DNA of 64,000 bases, taken from the NCBI RefSeq assembly GCF_014236855.1, contig NZ_CP051261.1, positions 2,728,001-2,792,000 on the forward strand. The letters run 5' to 3'. The translations under genes and the position numbers were made by a program. Below the pieces are notes generated by a model. The model ran no database searches and had not been told where the DNA came from. It saw only the letters and a program-made list of their open reading frames with translations. The DNA is from Xanthomonas sp. SI (GTDB taxonomy: Bacteria > Pseudomonadota > Gammaproteobacteria > Xanthomonadales > Xanthomonadaceae). Positions 31,188-41,770 of this stretch are shown here, piece by piece (position 1 is the first letter of the stretch; every line of letters begins with the position of its first letter).

Positions 31188-34109
31188 TCAGGCGCTTTCC
31201 ACCCGGTTGCGGCCGTGTTCCTTGGCCCGGTACAGCGCCTGGTCGGCGAGGTTGGTCAGGCGCGTGCTCGACAGGTCGGACCGCGGCCATTTGCTGGCGC
31301 AGCCGATGCTGACCGTCACCAGCCGATGGTGTGCGCCCGGGGCGTGCGCCACCGCGCAGCCCAGCACCGCCTGGCGCAGCCGTTCGCCGACCGCATGCGC
31401 CGCCTCGCTGTCGCAGCCGGGCAGCAGCGCCACGAATTCCTCGCCACCGTAGCGCGCCAGCACGCCGTCCTCGCGCAGTTGCGCGGCCATCGCCAGGGCC
31501 ACCACGCGCAGGCAGTCGTCGCCGGCCAGATGCCCGTAGTGGTCGTTGAAGCGCTTGAATTCGTCGATGTCGATCATCAGCAGCGCCAACGGCCGCTGCT
31601 GCGCCTGCATCTGTTGCCACAGCCGTTGCTGGCTTTCGACGAAGTGGCGATGGTTGGCGATGCCGGTGACCGGGTCGCGCTGCGCCTGGTCGGCGAGGCG
31701 GCGGTTGGCCTGCTCCAGTTCCTGGGTGCGGGTGCTCACCAGTTGCGCCAGCAGGTCGCGCTGGCGGCGCAGCCGATAGCCGTGCACGCGCCAGCCGAGC
31801 AGCAGCGCGGAAATCAGCGCCACCGCTGCGGCACCCCAGCTCAGCGGCGACAGATACCACGGCGACGGCTGCCGGAAGCGCAGCCGCGCCGGCGTGGTCG
31901 ACCAGGCGCCGGTATCGCTGCGCGCGATGATTTCAAGGGTGCTGTCGTCCCACGGCAGCAGCGCAAAGTGCAGGCTGCGCTGCGCGCCTATGTCGGTCCA
32001 CGCCGGGTCCTGTCCCGGGCGGGTCAGCCGGTAGCGGAAGCGGGTCTTCTCCGGCGCACTAAGGTTGATCGCGGTGAAGCCCACTTCGATGTCGTGGCTG
32101 TGCGGCGGCAGGCGCAGCTCGGTGGCCAGCGGCACGCTGCGGCCGCCGACGTCGAGCGACTGGATCCGCACCGGCGGCGCCTGCACGCGGCGCTGGCCGA
32201 GCGCCAGCGGATCGATCTCGGCGAAGCCGGAAATCAGCGGGAACCACAGCTTGCCGGCGGCGTCGCGCAGGCACGCCGGCTGGCCGCCGCCGTTGGTTTC
32301 GGCCGGTTCCAGGCCGTCGCTTTCGGAAAAGCCGATCGCGCTCAACTCCTCGCTGCCGGCGGCGGCCTTGGCCAGTTCCTCCGGCAGCAGCAGGGAAATG
32401 CCGCGGTTGCCGCTGAGCCACAGCCCGCCGCGCGCGTCGGCGACCATGCACGAGACCACGTCGTCGAACAGGCCGCTGCCGCGATCGAAACGCTGCACGC
32501 GGCCGTTGCCGATGCGGTTGAGGCCGCCGCCATAGGTGCCGATCCACAGCGTGCCGTCGGGCTGTTCGTACAGCGAGCGCACGAAGCGGCTGGACAGGCC
32601 GTTGCCGGTGTTCCAGCGTTCCACCACCCGTTGCCGCCGCCAGCGCACCACGCCTTCGCCGCCGGCCAGCCACAGGCCGCCCTGCTGCGCCGGCTGGATC
32701 AGGGTGACGCTGCCGGGCAGGCCGGGGAGGCGCTGCGGCGTGCCGGTCTCGCCGCCGGCGCCGACCGGGATCGCGTACACGCCGTGGCCGCTGGCGACCA
32801 GCAGCTTGTGCTTGGCGGTGCGGTACAGGGCGCGGATCGGCAACTGGTCCGGCCACTGCGCGACCAGCCGCGGCGCCTGGCTGCGGTAGGCGTCGTTGTC
32901 GCGGTCGGCGTGGTCGTCCTGCGCGTCGGGCGGCAGATAGCCGACGCGGCCATCGACGGTGCCGATCCACACGCCGCCGGCCTCGTCGCGGTGCAGCGAC
33001 CACACGCATTCGTTGCCGAGCGCGGATTGCAGCGACCAGCGGCGCAGGCGTCCGCTGGGCGCGTCCCAGTGCCGCAGGCCGCCGCACACGGTGCCCAGCC
33101 ACAGCCCGCCGCTGCCGTCGCCGATCACCGGCAGCCCGGGCAGGTCCATGCCCTGCTGCGGGTCGTTGAGCAGGCCGATGCGCGAGCGCGCGATGCGCAG
33201 CAGGCCGCGCGCGTTGCTGCCCAGCCACAGGTTGCCGTCGCGGTCGCTGAGCAGGCTGCGCGACGCCGGCAGCGCCGGGGTCGCCAACGGACGTAGCCCG
33301 CCGCCATCGTCGTCGTCGCGGAACAGCTGTCCATCGACATCGACCGCCCACAGCCGGTGCTGCGCATCGCGCGCCAGCGCCTGTGCGCCGCGTATCGGTG
33401 CCGCTGTCGGCAGCCACTGCCGGCGCAGCGTGTCGTAGCGGTACAGGGCCGCGCCGGCGCCGACCCACAGCACGCTGCCTTCGCTGTGCAGCGAACTGAC
33501 CCGGGTTTCCGCGGCCGGCAACGGCACCGCTTCGCGGCGTCCGTGGCGCAGCCGCCACAGGCCTTGCCCACCCAGGTAGAGTTGCCCGTCGCCGCCGAGC
33601 GCGGCGGCCATGTCCAGCGCCTGCGGCTGCTGTTCGAGGGTGCGCAGGGTGCGCGTGTCGATCCGGTAGGCGCCGGCGCTGCTGAGGACCCACACGCTGC
33701 CGTCGGCCGCGGCGACGAAGCGGCGGATCAGGCAGCGGCCGCCGCACACGTCCAGGCGCAGGAAGCGGCCGTCGCGGTAGACGCTGACGCCGGCGTCCTC
33801 GCTGCCGATCCACAGCTGGCCGCGCTCGTCTTCCAGCAGTTGCAGGATCCGGTCGCTGGACGGACCGCTGCCGGCCAGGCTGCGGTAGACGCTGAACTCG
33901 CTGCCGTCGAAGCGCGCCAGCCCGCCGAAGGTGCCCAGCCACAGGAAACCGTCGCGGTCCTGCACGATCGCGTTCACCGAATTCTGCGGCAGGCCGTCGT
34001 GGGTGGAGAACCGGCGCACGACGTCCGGATAGGCAGGACGCAGCGTCTGCGCGGCGAGCGCAGCACTGACGGACCACAGCAGCAGCGACAACAGGAAGCG
34101 GATCGGCAT
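31188..34109 (-). CDS. Two-component-regulator-propeller diguanylate cyclase
   Basis: The 973-residue protein has a signal peptide (about 1-19), then a large periplasmic beta-propeller of repeated D..G.LW.G motifs (LWLGTFGGLARFDG, LWIGTYGGGLNRIG). A Y_Y_Y-type domain follows (about 655-755; FRYRLTRPGQD), then one membrane helix (about 770-790), a coiled coil and a cytoplasmic GGDEF domain (about 825-970). The active site RYGGEEF and metal-site DIDEFKRFND are intact, so c-di-GMP synthesis is likely. The RxxD inhibitory site is missing: the matching stretch reads REDG. The ligand is unknown. It lies 59 bp downstream of the PAS-GGDEF-EAL gene. Confidence 0.92.
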   Translation of the reverse strand: MPIRFLLSLLLWSVSAALAAQTLRPAYPDVVRRFSTHDGLPQNSVNAIVQDRDGFLWLGTFGGLARFDGSEFSVYRSLAGSGPSSDRILQLLEDERGQLWIGSEDAGVSVYRDGRFLRLDVCGGRCLIRRFVAAADGSVWVLSSAGAYRIDTRTLRTLEQQPQALDMAAALGGDGQLYLGGQGLWRLRHGRREAVPLPAAETRVSSLHSEGSVLWVGAGAALYRYDTLRRQWLPTAAPIRGAQALARDAQHRLWAVDVDGQLFRDDDDGGGLRPLATPALPASRSLLSDRDGNLWLGSNARGLLRIARSRIGLLNDPQQGMDLPGLPVIGDGSGGLWLGTVCGGLRHWDAPSGRLRRWSLQSALGNECVWSLHRDEAGGVWIGTVDGRVGYLPPDAQDDHADRDNDAYRSQAPRLVAQWPDQLPIRALYRTAKHKLLVASGHGVYAIPVGAGGETGTPQRLPGLPGSVTLIQPAQQGGLWLAGGEGVVRWRRQRVVERWNTGNGLSSRFVRSLYEQPDGTLWIGTYGGGLNRIGNGRVQRFDRGSGLFDDVVSCMVADARGGLWLSGNRGISLLLPEELAKAAAGSEELSAIGFSESDGLEPAETNGGGQPACLRDAAGKLWFPLISGFAEIDPLALGQRRVQAPPVRIQSLDVGGRSVPLATELRLPPHSHDIEVGFTAINLSAPEKTRFRYRLTRPGQDPAWTDIGAQRSLHFALLPWDDSTLEIIARSDTGAWSTTPARLRFRQPSPWYLSPLSWGAAAVALISALLLGWRVHGYRLRRQRDLLAQLVSTRTQELEQANRRLADQAQRDPVTGIANHRHFVESQQRLWQQMQAQQRPLALLMIDIDEFKRFNDHYGHLAGDDCLRVVALAMAAQLREDGVLARYGGEEFVALLPGCDSEAAHAVGERLRQAVLGCAVAHAPGAHHRLVTVSIGCASKWPRSDLSSTRLTNLADQALYRAKEHGRNRVESA

Positions 34110-34168
34110 TGCCAGGCGGGGGCTGAAAAAACGTGCTGCGGATCAAGCAATAATTGTGCCGCGACCGG

Positions 34169-36817
34169 CTAGTGGGGCGCGGCGCCGGACGTTGCGGGCG
34201 GCGCGGCCGCCTCCGGGTCGGCCTGATGCGCGCCGATCCAGCGTTCCAGCTGCGTCGCTGGCAGCGCCGGCGAGAACAGGAAGCCCTGCAGCACGTCGCA
34301 GCCGAGCCACGACAGGAACGCCCGCTGCGCCTCGGTTTCCACGCCCTCGGCGACGGTATGCAGGCGCAGGCTCTCGCCGATGCGCAGCACCGAGGTGGTC
34401 AGTGCGCGCGCGGTCTCGCTGTGTTCCAGGTCGCGGACGAAGCTCATGTCCAGCTTGAGTTCGTTGACCGGCAACTGATGCAGATGGCTGAGGCTGGAAT
34501 AGCCGGTGCCGAAGTCGTCCAGCGACAGGCGTACGCCGCTGGCCTGCAACTGACGCAGATTGGCCAGCACCGCCGGTGCGTTGGACAGCATGACGCTCTC
34601 GGTCATCTCCAGCGCCAGGTCGCTGGGCACCAGCCCATGTGCGCTCAGTTTCTTGGCCACGCGCGCCGGCAACTGCGCGTCGGCGAAGTTGCTGGCCGAG
34701 AGGTTGACCGCCACGCGCGGCACCGGCACGCCGCGCAGGCGCCAATCGGCCATCTGCCGGCAGGCCTGGCGCAGCACCCAATGCCCGAGTTCGTCGATCA
34801 GCCCGCATTCCTCGGCCATCGGCACGAAGCGCGCCGGCGAGATGTCGCCCAGATGCGGGTGCTGCCAGCGCAGCAGCGCTTCCACGCCGTACAGCGCGTA
34901 GGGCGGCTGGCTGTGCAACTGCGGCTGGTAGTGCAACTGCAGCTGGTCGCGGCGCAACGCCTCGCGCAGCGCGGTCTCCAGCGCCACGCGTTCCTGCGCC
35001 ATGCGGTTCATGTCGGCGCTGAAGAAGCGGAAACTGCCGCCGCCTTCGTTCTTGGCCCGGTACATGGCCAGGTCGGCGTGGCGCAGCAGGGTCTCGATGT
35101 CGCGGCCGTCGTCGGGGAACATCGCCACGCCGATGCTGGCGCCCGGGTGCAGGGTCACGTGCCCGACCACCAGCGGATCGGCCAGCGCCAGCAACAGCCG
35201 TTCGGCCACGCCGGCGGCCTGTTCGGCGCCGCACTGCGGCAGCATCAGCACGAACTCGTCGCCGGCCTGGCGCCCGATCAGGTCGGTCGCGCTCAAGGTC
35301 TCGCCCAGGCGCCGCGCGATGTCGCGCAGCATGCCGTCGCCGGCGGCGTGGCCCTGGGTCTCGTTGACGCGTTTGAAGCGGTCGATGTCGACGAACAGGA
35401 TCGCCACCGGAAACGCGTGGTACTCGGCGGCGGCCAGCGCCTGCTCGGCACGTGCGCTGAACATGACCCGGTTGGGCAGGCCGGTCAGCGAGTCGTAGAA
35501 CGCCAGTTGGTGCACGCGCGCCTTGGTCTGCTCGCGCTCCAGCGCCAGCGCGCACAGGTGCAGGCACAGCTCGATCAGCCGCAGGTGCCAGGGCTGCGGT
35601 TCGCACACGTCGCGGTAATACAGCGCGAAACTGCCGAGCACGCGCCCGCCGCTGGACTTGATCGGGCTGGCCACGCAGCTGCCCAGGCCGAGCTGCTGCA
35701 CCAGCGGCCGGTACTCGGCGAACAGCGGATCGGTGGCGGCATCGCGCACCAGCACCTGCTTGCCGCGCCAGATCGCCGCGCCGCAGGCACCGGCGGTGGG
35801 ACCCACGCGCATGCATTCGACCGCGGCGTTGAAGGCGGTCGGCAGGCTCGGCGAAGCCAGCGGGTGCAGCCGCCCGTCGCCATCGACGCTGATGATCGAG
35901 GCCACCACCTGCGGGGCGACGCGCTCGACTTCGCTGCAGATCAGCGCGGCCACGTCGACCAGCGGCTGTTCGCGGACCAGCGCGTCGAGCACGTTCTTGT
36001 GCAAGATCTCGTGCATCTTGCTCTGGGTGATGTCGGTGAACGACACCACGTAGTGCTGGATGCCGCCGTCCGCGTCGGCGATCGGATTGGCCATCAGCGT
36101 GGTCCACAGCGGCGAGCCGTCCTTGCGGTAGACCAGCAGATCGGTCTGGTGGCCCAGGCCGCCGACCACGCGTTCGCGGGTCAGCCGTACCGCCTGCATG
36201 TCGGTGCCGACGCCGGGCAGCACGCTGCTGGGCAGCAGCCCGCGCACTTCCTCGGCGGTATAGCCGAACATGTGCACGAAGCCGGCGTTGACGTAGAGGA
36301 TCGCCAGCTGCGGGTCGCAGACCACGATGGCGTTGTCGCTGCGGTCCAGGGCCAGCGACAGCAGCCGCATCTTGGCGTCGCGCTCGCGTTCGGCGCTGAT
36401 GTCGCGCACGAACACCACGTACAGCGGCGCCGTTTGCTGCGGCACCGTGGCCGCGCTGACCGACACCCAGCGCTGCACGCCGTCGTTGCCGGGCAACTGC
36501 AGTTCGTAGCCGTCGCCGGGGGTGTCGGTGCGCTGCCGCATGCACCTGGCCAGGAACGGCGCGCGCGCCTCGTCCGGCACCAGCTCGCCGAGCGAACGCC
36601 CCAGGACCTGCGCCTGCGACAGGCCCCACAGCGCCTCGGCGGTCTGATTGAAGGCGAGGATGCGTGCGTCCGCGTCGATCACCACCACCCCGTCGGGCGC
36701 CTGTTGCAGGCAGCTCAGCAGGGCCTGCTCGGAATCGGTCAGCGTGGCCAGGCCCGGAACCGTGGCGGCAACGGCATCGCCAGGCGCGTTCGGGGTGCGG
36801 ACGCGCTGGCGCGGCAT
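34169..36817 (-). CDS. DosP-like PAS-PAS-GAF-GGDEF-EAL c-di-GMP enzyme
   Basis: 882 residues with no membrane helix. PAS1 is at about 20-140, PAS2 at 145-265 and GAF at 270-440. The GGDEF domain (about 445-610) has the variant motif QAGDEF and no RxxD site. The EAL domain (about 620-860) has an intact EALLRW, NLSASNF, EMTESVM, DDFGTGYSSL, KLDMSFV and EGVETE. Phosphodiesterase activity is therefore likely; cyclase activity is uncertain. Domain order and linkers resemble the E. coli oxygen sensor DosP, but the PAS1 positions matching its haem ligands, as I recall them, are not His and Met. The start lies 4 bp after the cheB stop, so it is in the cheRDB operon. Confidence 0.93.
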   Translation of the reverse strand: MPRQRVRTPNAPGDAVAATVPGLATLTDSEQALLSCLQQAPDGVVVIDADARILAFNQTAEALWGLSQAQVLGRSLGELVPDEARAPFLARCMRQRTDTPGDGYELQLPGNDGVQRWVSVSAATVPQQTAPLYVVFVRDISAERERDAKMRLLSLALDRSDNAIVVCDPQLAILYVNAGFVHMFGYTAEEVRGLLPSSVLPGVGTDMQAVRLTRERVVGGLGHQTDLLVYRKDGSPLWTTLMANPIADADGGIQHYVVSFTDITQSKMHEILHKNVLDALVREQPLVDVAALICSEVERVAPQVVASIISVDGDGRLHPLASPSLPTAFNAAVECMRVGPTAGACGAAIWRGKQVLVRDAATDPLFAEYRPLVQQLGLGSCVASPIKSSGGRVLGSFALYYRDVCEPQPWHLRLIELCLHLCALALEREQTKARVHQLAFYDSLTGLPNRVMFSARAEQALAAAEYHAFPVAILFVDIDRFKRVNETQGHAAGDGMLRDIARRLGETLSATDLIGRQAGDEFVLMLPQCGAEQAAGVAERLLLALADPLVVGHVTLHPGASIGVAMFPDDGRDIETLLRHADLAMYRAKNEGGGSFRFFSADMNRMAQERVALETALREALRRDQLQLHYQPQLHSQPPYALYGVEALLRWQHPHLGDISPARFVPMAEECGLIDELGHWVLRQACRQMADWRLRGVPVPRVAVNLSASNFADAQLPARVAKKLSAHGLVPSDLALEMTESVMLSNAPAVLANLRQLQASGVRLSLDDFGTGYSSLSHLHQLPVNELKLDMSFVRDLEHSETARALTTSVLRIGESLRLHTVAEGVETEAQRAFLSWLGCDVLQGFLFSPALPATQLERWIGAHQADPEAAAPPATSGAAPH

Positions 36818-36821
36818 GGGG

Positions 36822-37898
36822 CTAGCGGGCCTGGTTGGACAAGGCGATCAGGCGTTCGGCGATCCGGTCCAGCGGCAACACTTCCTGCGCGGCACCGAGC
36901 CGGAACGCGGTGCCGGGCATGCCCCAGACCACGCTGGTGGCCTCGTCCTGGACCAGGGTGCTGGCGCCGGCCTGCAGCATTTCCAGCAGGCCGCGCGCGC
37001 CGTCGTCGCCCATGCCGGTCAGCACCGCGCCGATCGCGTTGGCGCCGGCGTTGCGCGCCACCGACTGGAACAGCACGTCCACCGCCGGCTTGTGCCGGTT
37101 GACCGGCGGGCCGTCGTCGATCTTGCAACGCCAGCGCGCGCCGTCGCGGACCACCTGCAGGTGCTTGCCGCCGGGCGGCAGGTAGGCGTGGCCGGGCAGG
37201 ATCGCTTCGCCTTCGCTGGCCTCGCGCACCGCCATCGCCGAGTGCCGGTTGAGGCGGTCGGCGAAGGCGGTGCTGAAGCCGGCCGGCAGATGCTGGGTCA
37301 TCACCACCGCCGGCGCATCGGCCGGCATGCCTTCCAGGACCACGCGCAGCGCCTCGGTGCCGCCGGCGGAGGCGCCGATGGCGATCAGCCGGTCGGTGGT
37401 GCGGAATTTCAGCGTGGACGCGGCGCTGGGCGTGATCACGGTGTTGCCGCCAGGCCGCGGCGCAGCCGGGCGGTCGAGTGCGCGGACCTTGGCCTTGGCC
37501 GCGGCCTTGACCTTGCCAACGATTTCCTCGGCGTATTCCTCCAGGCCGCGGGCCACGTCGAGCTTGGGCTTGGAGATGAAATCGACCGCGCCCAGCGCCA
37601 GCGCCTGCAGCGTGGTGTCGGCGCCGCGCTCGGTCAGCGAGGAAATCATCACCACCGGCGTGGGCCGCAGCCGCATCAGGTTTTCCAGGAACGCCAGGCC
37701 ATCCATGCGCGGCATTTCCACGTCCAGGGTGATCACGTCCGGATTGAGTCGCTTGATCTTCTCGCGGGCCAGGATCGGATCGGCGGCCGAGCCGACCACC
37801 TCGATGCCGGGCGCGCGCGACAGGATCTCGGTGAGCATCTGCCGCACGACCGCGGAGTCGTCGACGATCAGCACGCGACAGGGAATTTCTGAGGTCAT
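36822..37898 (-). CDS. cheB: Chemotaxis methylesterase/glutamine deamidase CheB
   Basis: CheB removes methyl groups from chemoreceptors when phosphorylated by CheA. The 358 residues contain a receiver domain with Asp59 ([13 protein letters not shown]) and a C-terminal methylesterase domain. The catalytic Ser lies in [10 protein letters not shown], the His in TQHLPAGFS and the Asp in [10 protein letters not shown]. The ATG overlaps the cheD stop (ATGA), so cheR, cheD and cheB are translationally coupled in that order. cheA is not in this window. Confidence 0.96.
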   Translation of the reverse strand: MTSEIPCRVLIVDDSAVVRQMLTEILSRAPGIEVVGSAADPILAREKIKRLNPDVITLDVEMPRMDGLAFLENLMRLRPTPVVMISSLTERGADTTLQALALGAVDFISKPKLDVARGLEEYAEEIVGKVKAAAKAKVRALDRPAAPRPGGNTVITPSAASTLKFRTTDRLIAIGASAGGTEALRVVLEGMPADAPAVVMTQHLPAGFSTAFADRLNRHSAMAVREASEGEAILPGHAYLPPGGKHLQVVRDGARWRCKIDDGPPVNRHKPAVDVLFQSVARNAGANAIGAVLTGMGDDGARGLLEMLQAGASTLVQDEATSVVWGMPGTAFRLGAAQEVLPLDRIAERLIALSNQAR

Positions 37899-38497
37899 TC
37901 GAACAACTCCACGGCGCCGGTGACCGGCGCTTTGGCGAGGCGGGCACGCACCGCCGATTCGGCGGCGGCGACTTCGGCTTCTTCGTGCGCATGCGGCAGG
38001 CGCTGCACGACCACGCGGCCGGTGGTGGGGAAGAACCAGATCTTGCGCGGATGGATGCCGCGCAGGTCCTCGGCCACCACCGGAATCTGCTCGGCTTTCA
38101 GATACTGCAACACGAACTCGGCGTTGCGGGTGCCGACCGGGTTGTTGGTGAAACCCTTGAGCACGTTGCCGCCGCCGAACACCTTGGCTTCCAGGCGGCT
38201 GCGGCTGGCGCCGCGCTTGAGCAGGTCGTTGATCAGCACTTCCATCGCATAGCTGCCGTAGCGCGCCGGTGCGCCGTCGCCGGCCTGGCCGTCGGGCAGC
38301 ATGAAATGGTTCATGCCGCCGATCTTCAGCAGCGGGTCGCGGATGCAGGCGGCCACGCAGGAACCGAGGATGGTGGTCAGCGCGGTGTCGTCGTCCACCA
38401 CCAGGTACTGGGTCGGCAACAGCTTGGCCGCAATGGTCTGGAAGCGGGTGTCGTGGTAGCGCATCACCTGATCCGCGACCACCGTGGCGGCTCTCAT
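37895..38497 (-). CDS. cheD: Chemoreceptor glutamine deamidase CheD
   Basis: CheD deamidates receptor glutamines and in some bacteria interacts with CheC. The 200-residue product has the CheD signature [25 protein letters not shown], with the catalytic Cys and His, followed by [12 protein letters not shown] 38497 overlaps the cheR stop (ATGA); its own stop overlaps the cheB start. Longer open frame continues upstream inside cheR but carries no CheD-like sequence, so the coupled ATG is chosen. Confidence 0.94.
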   Translation of the reverse strand: MRAATVVADQVMRYHDTRFQTIAAKLLPTQYLVVDDDTALTTILGSCVAACIRDPLLKIGGMNHFMLPDGQAGDGAPARYGSYAMEVLINDLLKRGASRSRLEAKVFGGGNVLKGFTNNPVGTRNAEFVLQYLKAEQIPVVAEDLRGIHPRKIWFFPTTGRVVVQRLPHAHEEAEVAAAESAVRARLAKAPVTGAVELFE

Positions 38498-39360
38498 GCG
38501 CGTGCCTTGGTGGCGCGCCGGTACAGCGTGCGGCCACAGGGCTGGATCAGGTCGGCCGCATGCAGGTAGTTTTCCGAATGGCCGGTGTAGAGCATGCCTT
38601 CGTCGTCCAGATGCGGGATCAGCCGCGACAGAATGCCACGTTGCGTAGGCTTGTCGAAATAAATCATCACGTTGCGGCAGAACAGCGCCAGGTACGGGCC
38701 GCTGACGTCGTAGCGCGGCTCCAGCAGGTTCAGCTGGCGGAACTCGAGCAGCTCGCGCAGCGCCGGCACCACCCGGCACTGGCCTTCGTTGGCGCCGCTG
38801 CCGCGCTGGAAGTACTTGCGCTTGAGCGCCGGGTCCAGGCTGGAGATGCGATCGACCGCGTACACGCCGCGCGAGGCGGTCGCCAGCACCTGGGTGTCCA
38901 CGTCGGTGGCCAGGATCCGCACCGGCGGGGTCAGCGTGCCGAACGCCTCGCAGGCGGTGATCGCCAGCGAATACGGTTCCTCGCCGGTGGAGGCGGCGCA
39001 CGACCAGATCTTTACCGGCGCCGAGGCGGCGTGCTTCTGCAGCTCCTCGCGCAGGCGCTCGAAGTGGTGCGGCTCGCGGAAGAACGAGGTCAGGTTGGTG
39101 GTCAGCGCGTTGGTGAATGCCTCCCACTCGTCGCCGCCGTCGCGTTCCAACCAGTCCAGGTACTCGCGGAACGAGCGCAGGCCCAGCGTGCGCAGGCGCC
39201 GCGACAGGCGGCCGTAGACCATGTCGCGCTTGGCCGGGGCCAGCGCGATGCCCGCCTTCTGGTAGATCAGGTCGCAGACCCGCTTGAAATCGCGATCGCT
39301 GAATTCGAAGTCGCGATTGTCGGAACCGGGGTGGGGCAGGGAAGACGTTGGAGTGGCCAT
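38494..39360 (-). CDS. cheR: Chemoreceptor methyltransferase CheR
   Basis: CheR methylates receptor glutamates using S-adenosylmethionine. The 288 residues contain the N-terminal helical domain ([16 protein letters not shown]...[10 protein letters not shown]) and a SAM-binding domain with [16 protein letters not shown]. The [14 protein letters not shown] and GHSENY motifs follow. ATG 39360 is chosen over an in-frame ATG at 39426 because a FliA-type promoter occupies 39389-39415, between the two. Several receptors in this window end in a W..F pentapeptide that CheR-type enzymes bind as a tether. Confidence 0.95.
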   Translation of the reverse strand: MATPTSSLPHPGSDNRDFEFSDRDFKRVCDLIYQKAGIALAPAKRDMVYGRLSRRLRTLGLRSFREYLDWLERDGGDEWEAFTNALTTNLTSFFREPHHFERLREELQKHAASAPVKIWSCAASTGEEPYSLAITACEAFGTLTPPVRILATDVDTQVLATASRGVYAVDRISSLDPALKRKYFQRGSGANEGQCRVVPALRELLEFRQLNLLEPRYDVSGPYLALFCRNVMIYFDKPTQRGILSRLIPHLDDEGMLYTGHSENYLHAADLIQPCGRTLYRRATKARA

Positions 39361-39388
39361 GGCTCGCAGCGGTGATCGGTCTATCGGG

Positions 39389-39415
39389 TTATCGGCCGGC
39401 GCCGCGCGAAATTGA
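39389..39415 (-). promoter_or_regulatory. FliA (sigma-28)-type promoter of cheR operon
   Basis: On the minus strand the site reads TCAATTTC-N11-GCCGATAA, against the sigma-28 consensus TAAAGTTT-N11-GCCGATAA. The -10 is perfect and the -35 matches 5 of 8. It lies 29 bp from the cheR ATG. Confidence 0.7.
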
Positions 39416-39456
39416 CGCCGGAACAAGATGCGGCCTACGCCGCTGCCGCTGTGCCG

Positions 39457-41718
39457 TCAGAACTCCTGCCACTGGTCTTCGGCGGCGCTGGCGCGCGCCG
39501 TGCCTGCCGCGCTGCGGATGCGCGCAGGCGCACGCGCTGCGGTCGCCACCGGCGAGGCCTTGGCGCGCACGGACGGCCTGGCCTTTGCGACCGGCGCGGC
39601 CTGCGGCGCCGGTGCGCTGGCCTGTGGGTCCAGCTTGAACTCGGCGACGGTGGCGCTGAGCTGGCCGGCCTGGGTCTGCAGCGTGCGCGCAGCGGCGGTG
39701 GCTTCCTCGACCAGCGCGGCGTTCTGCTGGGTGGCCTCGTCCATCTGGGTCACGGTCTGGTTGACCTGCTCGATGCCCAGCGACTGCTCCTGCGAGGCGG
39801 CGGAGATTTCGCCCATGATGTCGGTGACACGCTGCACCGAGGACACGATCTCCTGCATGGTGCGGCCGGCCTGGTCGACCAGGGCCGAACCTTCGGCGAC
39901 GCGGGTCACCGATTCGTCGATCAGGCCCTTGATCTCTTTCGCCGCACCGGCCGAGCGCTGGGCGAGGGTACGCACCTCGCTGGCGACCACCGCGAAACCA
40001 CGGCCCTGTTCGCCGGCACGCGCCGCTTCCACCGCGGCGTTGAGCGCGAGGATGTTGGTCTGGAAGGCGATGCCGTCGATGACCGAGATGATGTCGGCGA
40101 TCTTCTTCGACGAGGTTTCGATGCCGCTCATCGTGGTGACGACTTGGCTGACCACATCGCCGCCCTGCGAGGCGACGGCGGCCGCACCGACCGCAAGCTG
40201 ATTGGCTTGCCGCGCATGCTCGGCGTTCTGCTTCACGGTGGAGGTCAGCTCTTCCATCGAGGCGGCGGTTTCTTCCAGGCTGGCGGCCTGCTGCTCGGTA
40301 CGGCGCGACAGGTCGTCGTTGCCGGCGGCGATTTCCGAGGAGGCGACGTTGATGCTGGCGGCCGCGCTCTGGATGCGGCCGACGATATCGGCCAACTGCT
40401 CGGCGGTGGCATTGGCGTCGTCGCGCATTTTGGCGAACACGCCATGGAACTCGCCCTGCATGCGCACGCTCAGGTCGCCGGCGGCGATGGCCTGCAGCAG
40501 CTGCGACAGCTTGCCGAGGGTGTGGTCGCTGACCTCCATCATCGCGTTGAGGTTCTGCACCATCGCGCGGAAATCGTACTGGAAGCGCTCGGCGTCGCCG
40601 CGCGCGCTGAAGTCGCCGACCGCCGCGGCCTCGGCCAGCTGCTTGACCTGTACGTTCATCGCGCTCAGGTTGGCCTTGGCGGTATCCATCGCGTCGGTCA
40701 GCGCGGCTTTCTCGCCGGGCAAGCGATCCATGTCGTCGGACAGGTCGCCGATCGCATAGCGCTGGATGATCTGCACCAGGCGCAGCTTCACCGCCACGTG
40801 CGAGGCGACCAGGTCGTTGGTGGCCTTGACCATGTACCCGTACTCGCCGGGGAAGGCGGTCGCGTCCATGCGGTAGCTGATCGTGCCCTGTTCGTGGCGC
40901 TGCGCCATCAGGTTCTGCGCGTCGATCACCTCGCGGATGCGGCTGCGCATGTCCAGCATATCGCCCATCAGCTGACCGATTTCGTCGCTGGAGCGTGTGC
41001 GCACGTTGCTGTCCAGTTCGCCGCGGGCGATGGCCTGCGACAGCTGCCGTGCCGCGTCGAGCTGGCGCGCGATGCCGCGCGAGATCATCCAGCCGACGCT
41101 GGCTGCGGCCGCGACCGCCAGGGCGAGCAGGCTCAGGATCAGCAGCTTGGTGCGCGTCAGCTGCGCGTTGATGGTGTCCATTTCCTGGTTCAGCTGGGCG
41201 ACGTTGTAGTCGGTCAGCGCCACGATCCGTTCGAACAGTTCGCGCCGCAGCGGCCGCGATTGCTTGTCGGAGATGGTCTGCGCGGCGGCGACGTCGCCGG
41301 CACGCAGCGCATCGCCCATCAGCGTGTTGGTCTGCAGGTAGGCGTCCAGTTTTTCCTTGACCCCGGCATACATCTGCCGCTGGGTCTTTTCCAGCATCAC
41401 CCGCTCGATGATGGCCTGGTTCTTGGCCACTTCCGCGCGCACCTTCTGCATGCGCTTGAAATAGTCGGCCATCGCTTCCGGGTCGTTGGCGCGGGCGATC
41501 TGCGCCAGTTCGTAGGTGCGGAACTCGCCGAGCTGCGCGCGTACTTCGGCCAGCGCCTGCGTGGCCGGCACCCAATCCAGCTCGATGCGCTTGAGCTCGG
41601 ACATCGCCAAGGTGGTGCGCGAATAAGTGAACACGCCCAGGATCACCGTCAGCAGCGAGGTCAGGGCGAAGGCGAAGATCAGCTTGTCGCGGATTTTCAG
41701 TTGTTTGAATACATTCAT
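39457..41718 (-). CDS. Methyl-accepting chemotaxis protein 1 (four-helix-bundle sensor)
   Basis: A 753-residue chemoreceptor. TM1 is at about 12-33 and a periplasmic four-helix-bundle (4HB_MCP) sensor follows. TM2 (about 190-212) leads into a HAMP domain, then three further HAMP-like segments (for example [21 protein letters not shown] and [19 protein letters not shown]) and the MA signalling domain with tip INILAL-type sequence ([20 protein letters not shown]). The Ala/Pro-rich tail ends QWQEF, a CheR/CheB tether-like W..F pentapeptide. It lies 52 bp downstream of the solo sensor gene, probably in one operon, and 96 bp upstream of cheR. Confidence 0.94.
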   Translation of the reverse strand: MNVFKQLKIRDKLIFAFALTSLLTVILGVFTYSRTTLAMSELKRIELDWVPATQALAEVRAQLGEFRTYELAQIARANDPEAMADYFKRMQKVRAEVAKNQAIIERVMLEKTQRQMYAGVKEKLDAYLQTNTLMGDALRAGDVAAAQTISDKQSRPLRRELFERIVALTDYNVAQLNQEMDTINAQLTRTKLLILSLLALAVAAAASVGWMISRGIARQLDAARQLSQAIARGELDSNVRTRSSDEIGQLMGDMLDMRSRIREVIDAQNLMAQRHEQGTISYRMDATAFPGEYGYMVKATNDLVASHVAVKLRLVQIIQRYAIGDLSDDMDRLPGEKAALTDAMDTAKANLSAMNVQVKQLAEAAAVGDFSARGDAERFQYDFRAMVQNLNAMMEVSDHTLGKLSQLLQAIAAGDLSVRMQGEFHGVFAKMRDDANATAEQLADIVGRIQSAAASINVASSEIAAGNDDLSRRTEQQAASLEETAASMEELTSTVKQNAEHARQANQLAVGAAAVASQGGDVVSQVVTTMSGIETSSKKIADIISVIDGIAFQTNILALNAAVEAARAGEQGRGFAVVASEVRTLAQRSAGAAKEIKGLIDESVTRVAEGSALVDQAGRTMQEIVSSVQRVTDIMGEISAASQEQSLGIEQVNQTVTQMDEATQQNAALVEEATAAARTLQTQAGQLSATVAEFKLDPQASAPAPQAAPVAKARPSVRAKASPVATAARAPARIRSAAGTARASAAEDQWQEF

Positions 41719-41770
41719 TGGCGTTTCCGTGCAACGGATTGGGCGATGGCGAGGCGGTAAGACAGTTGGG

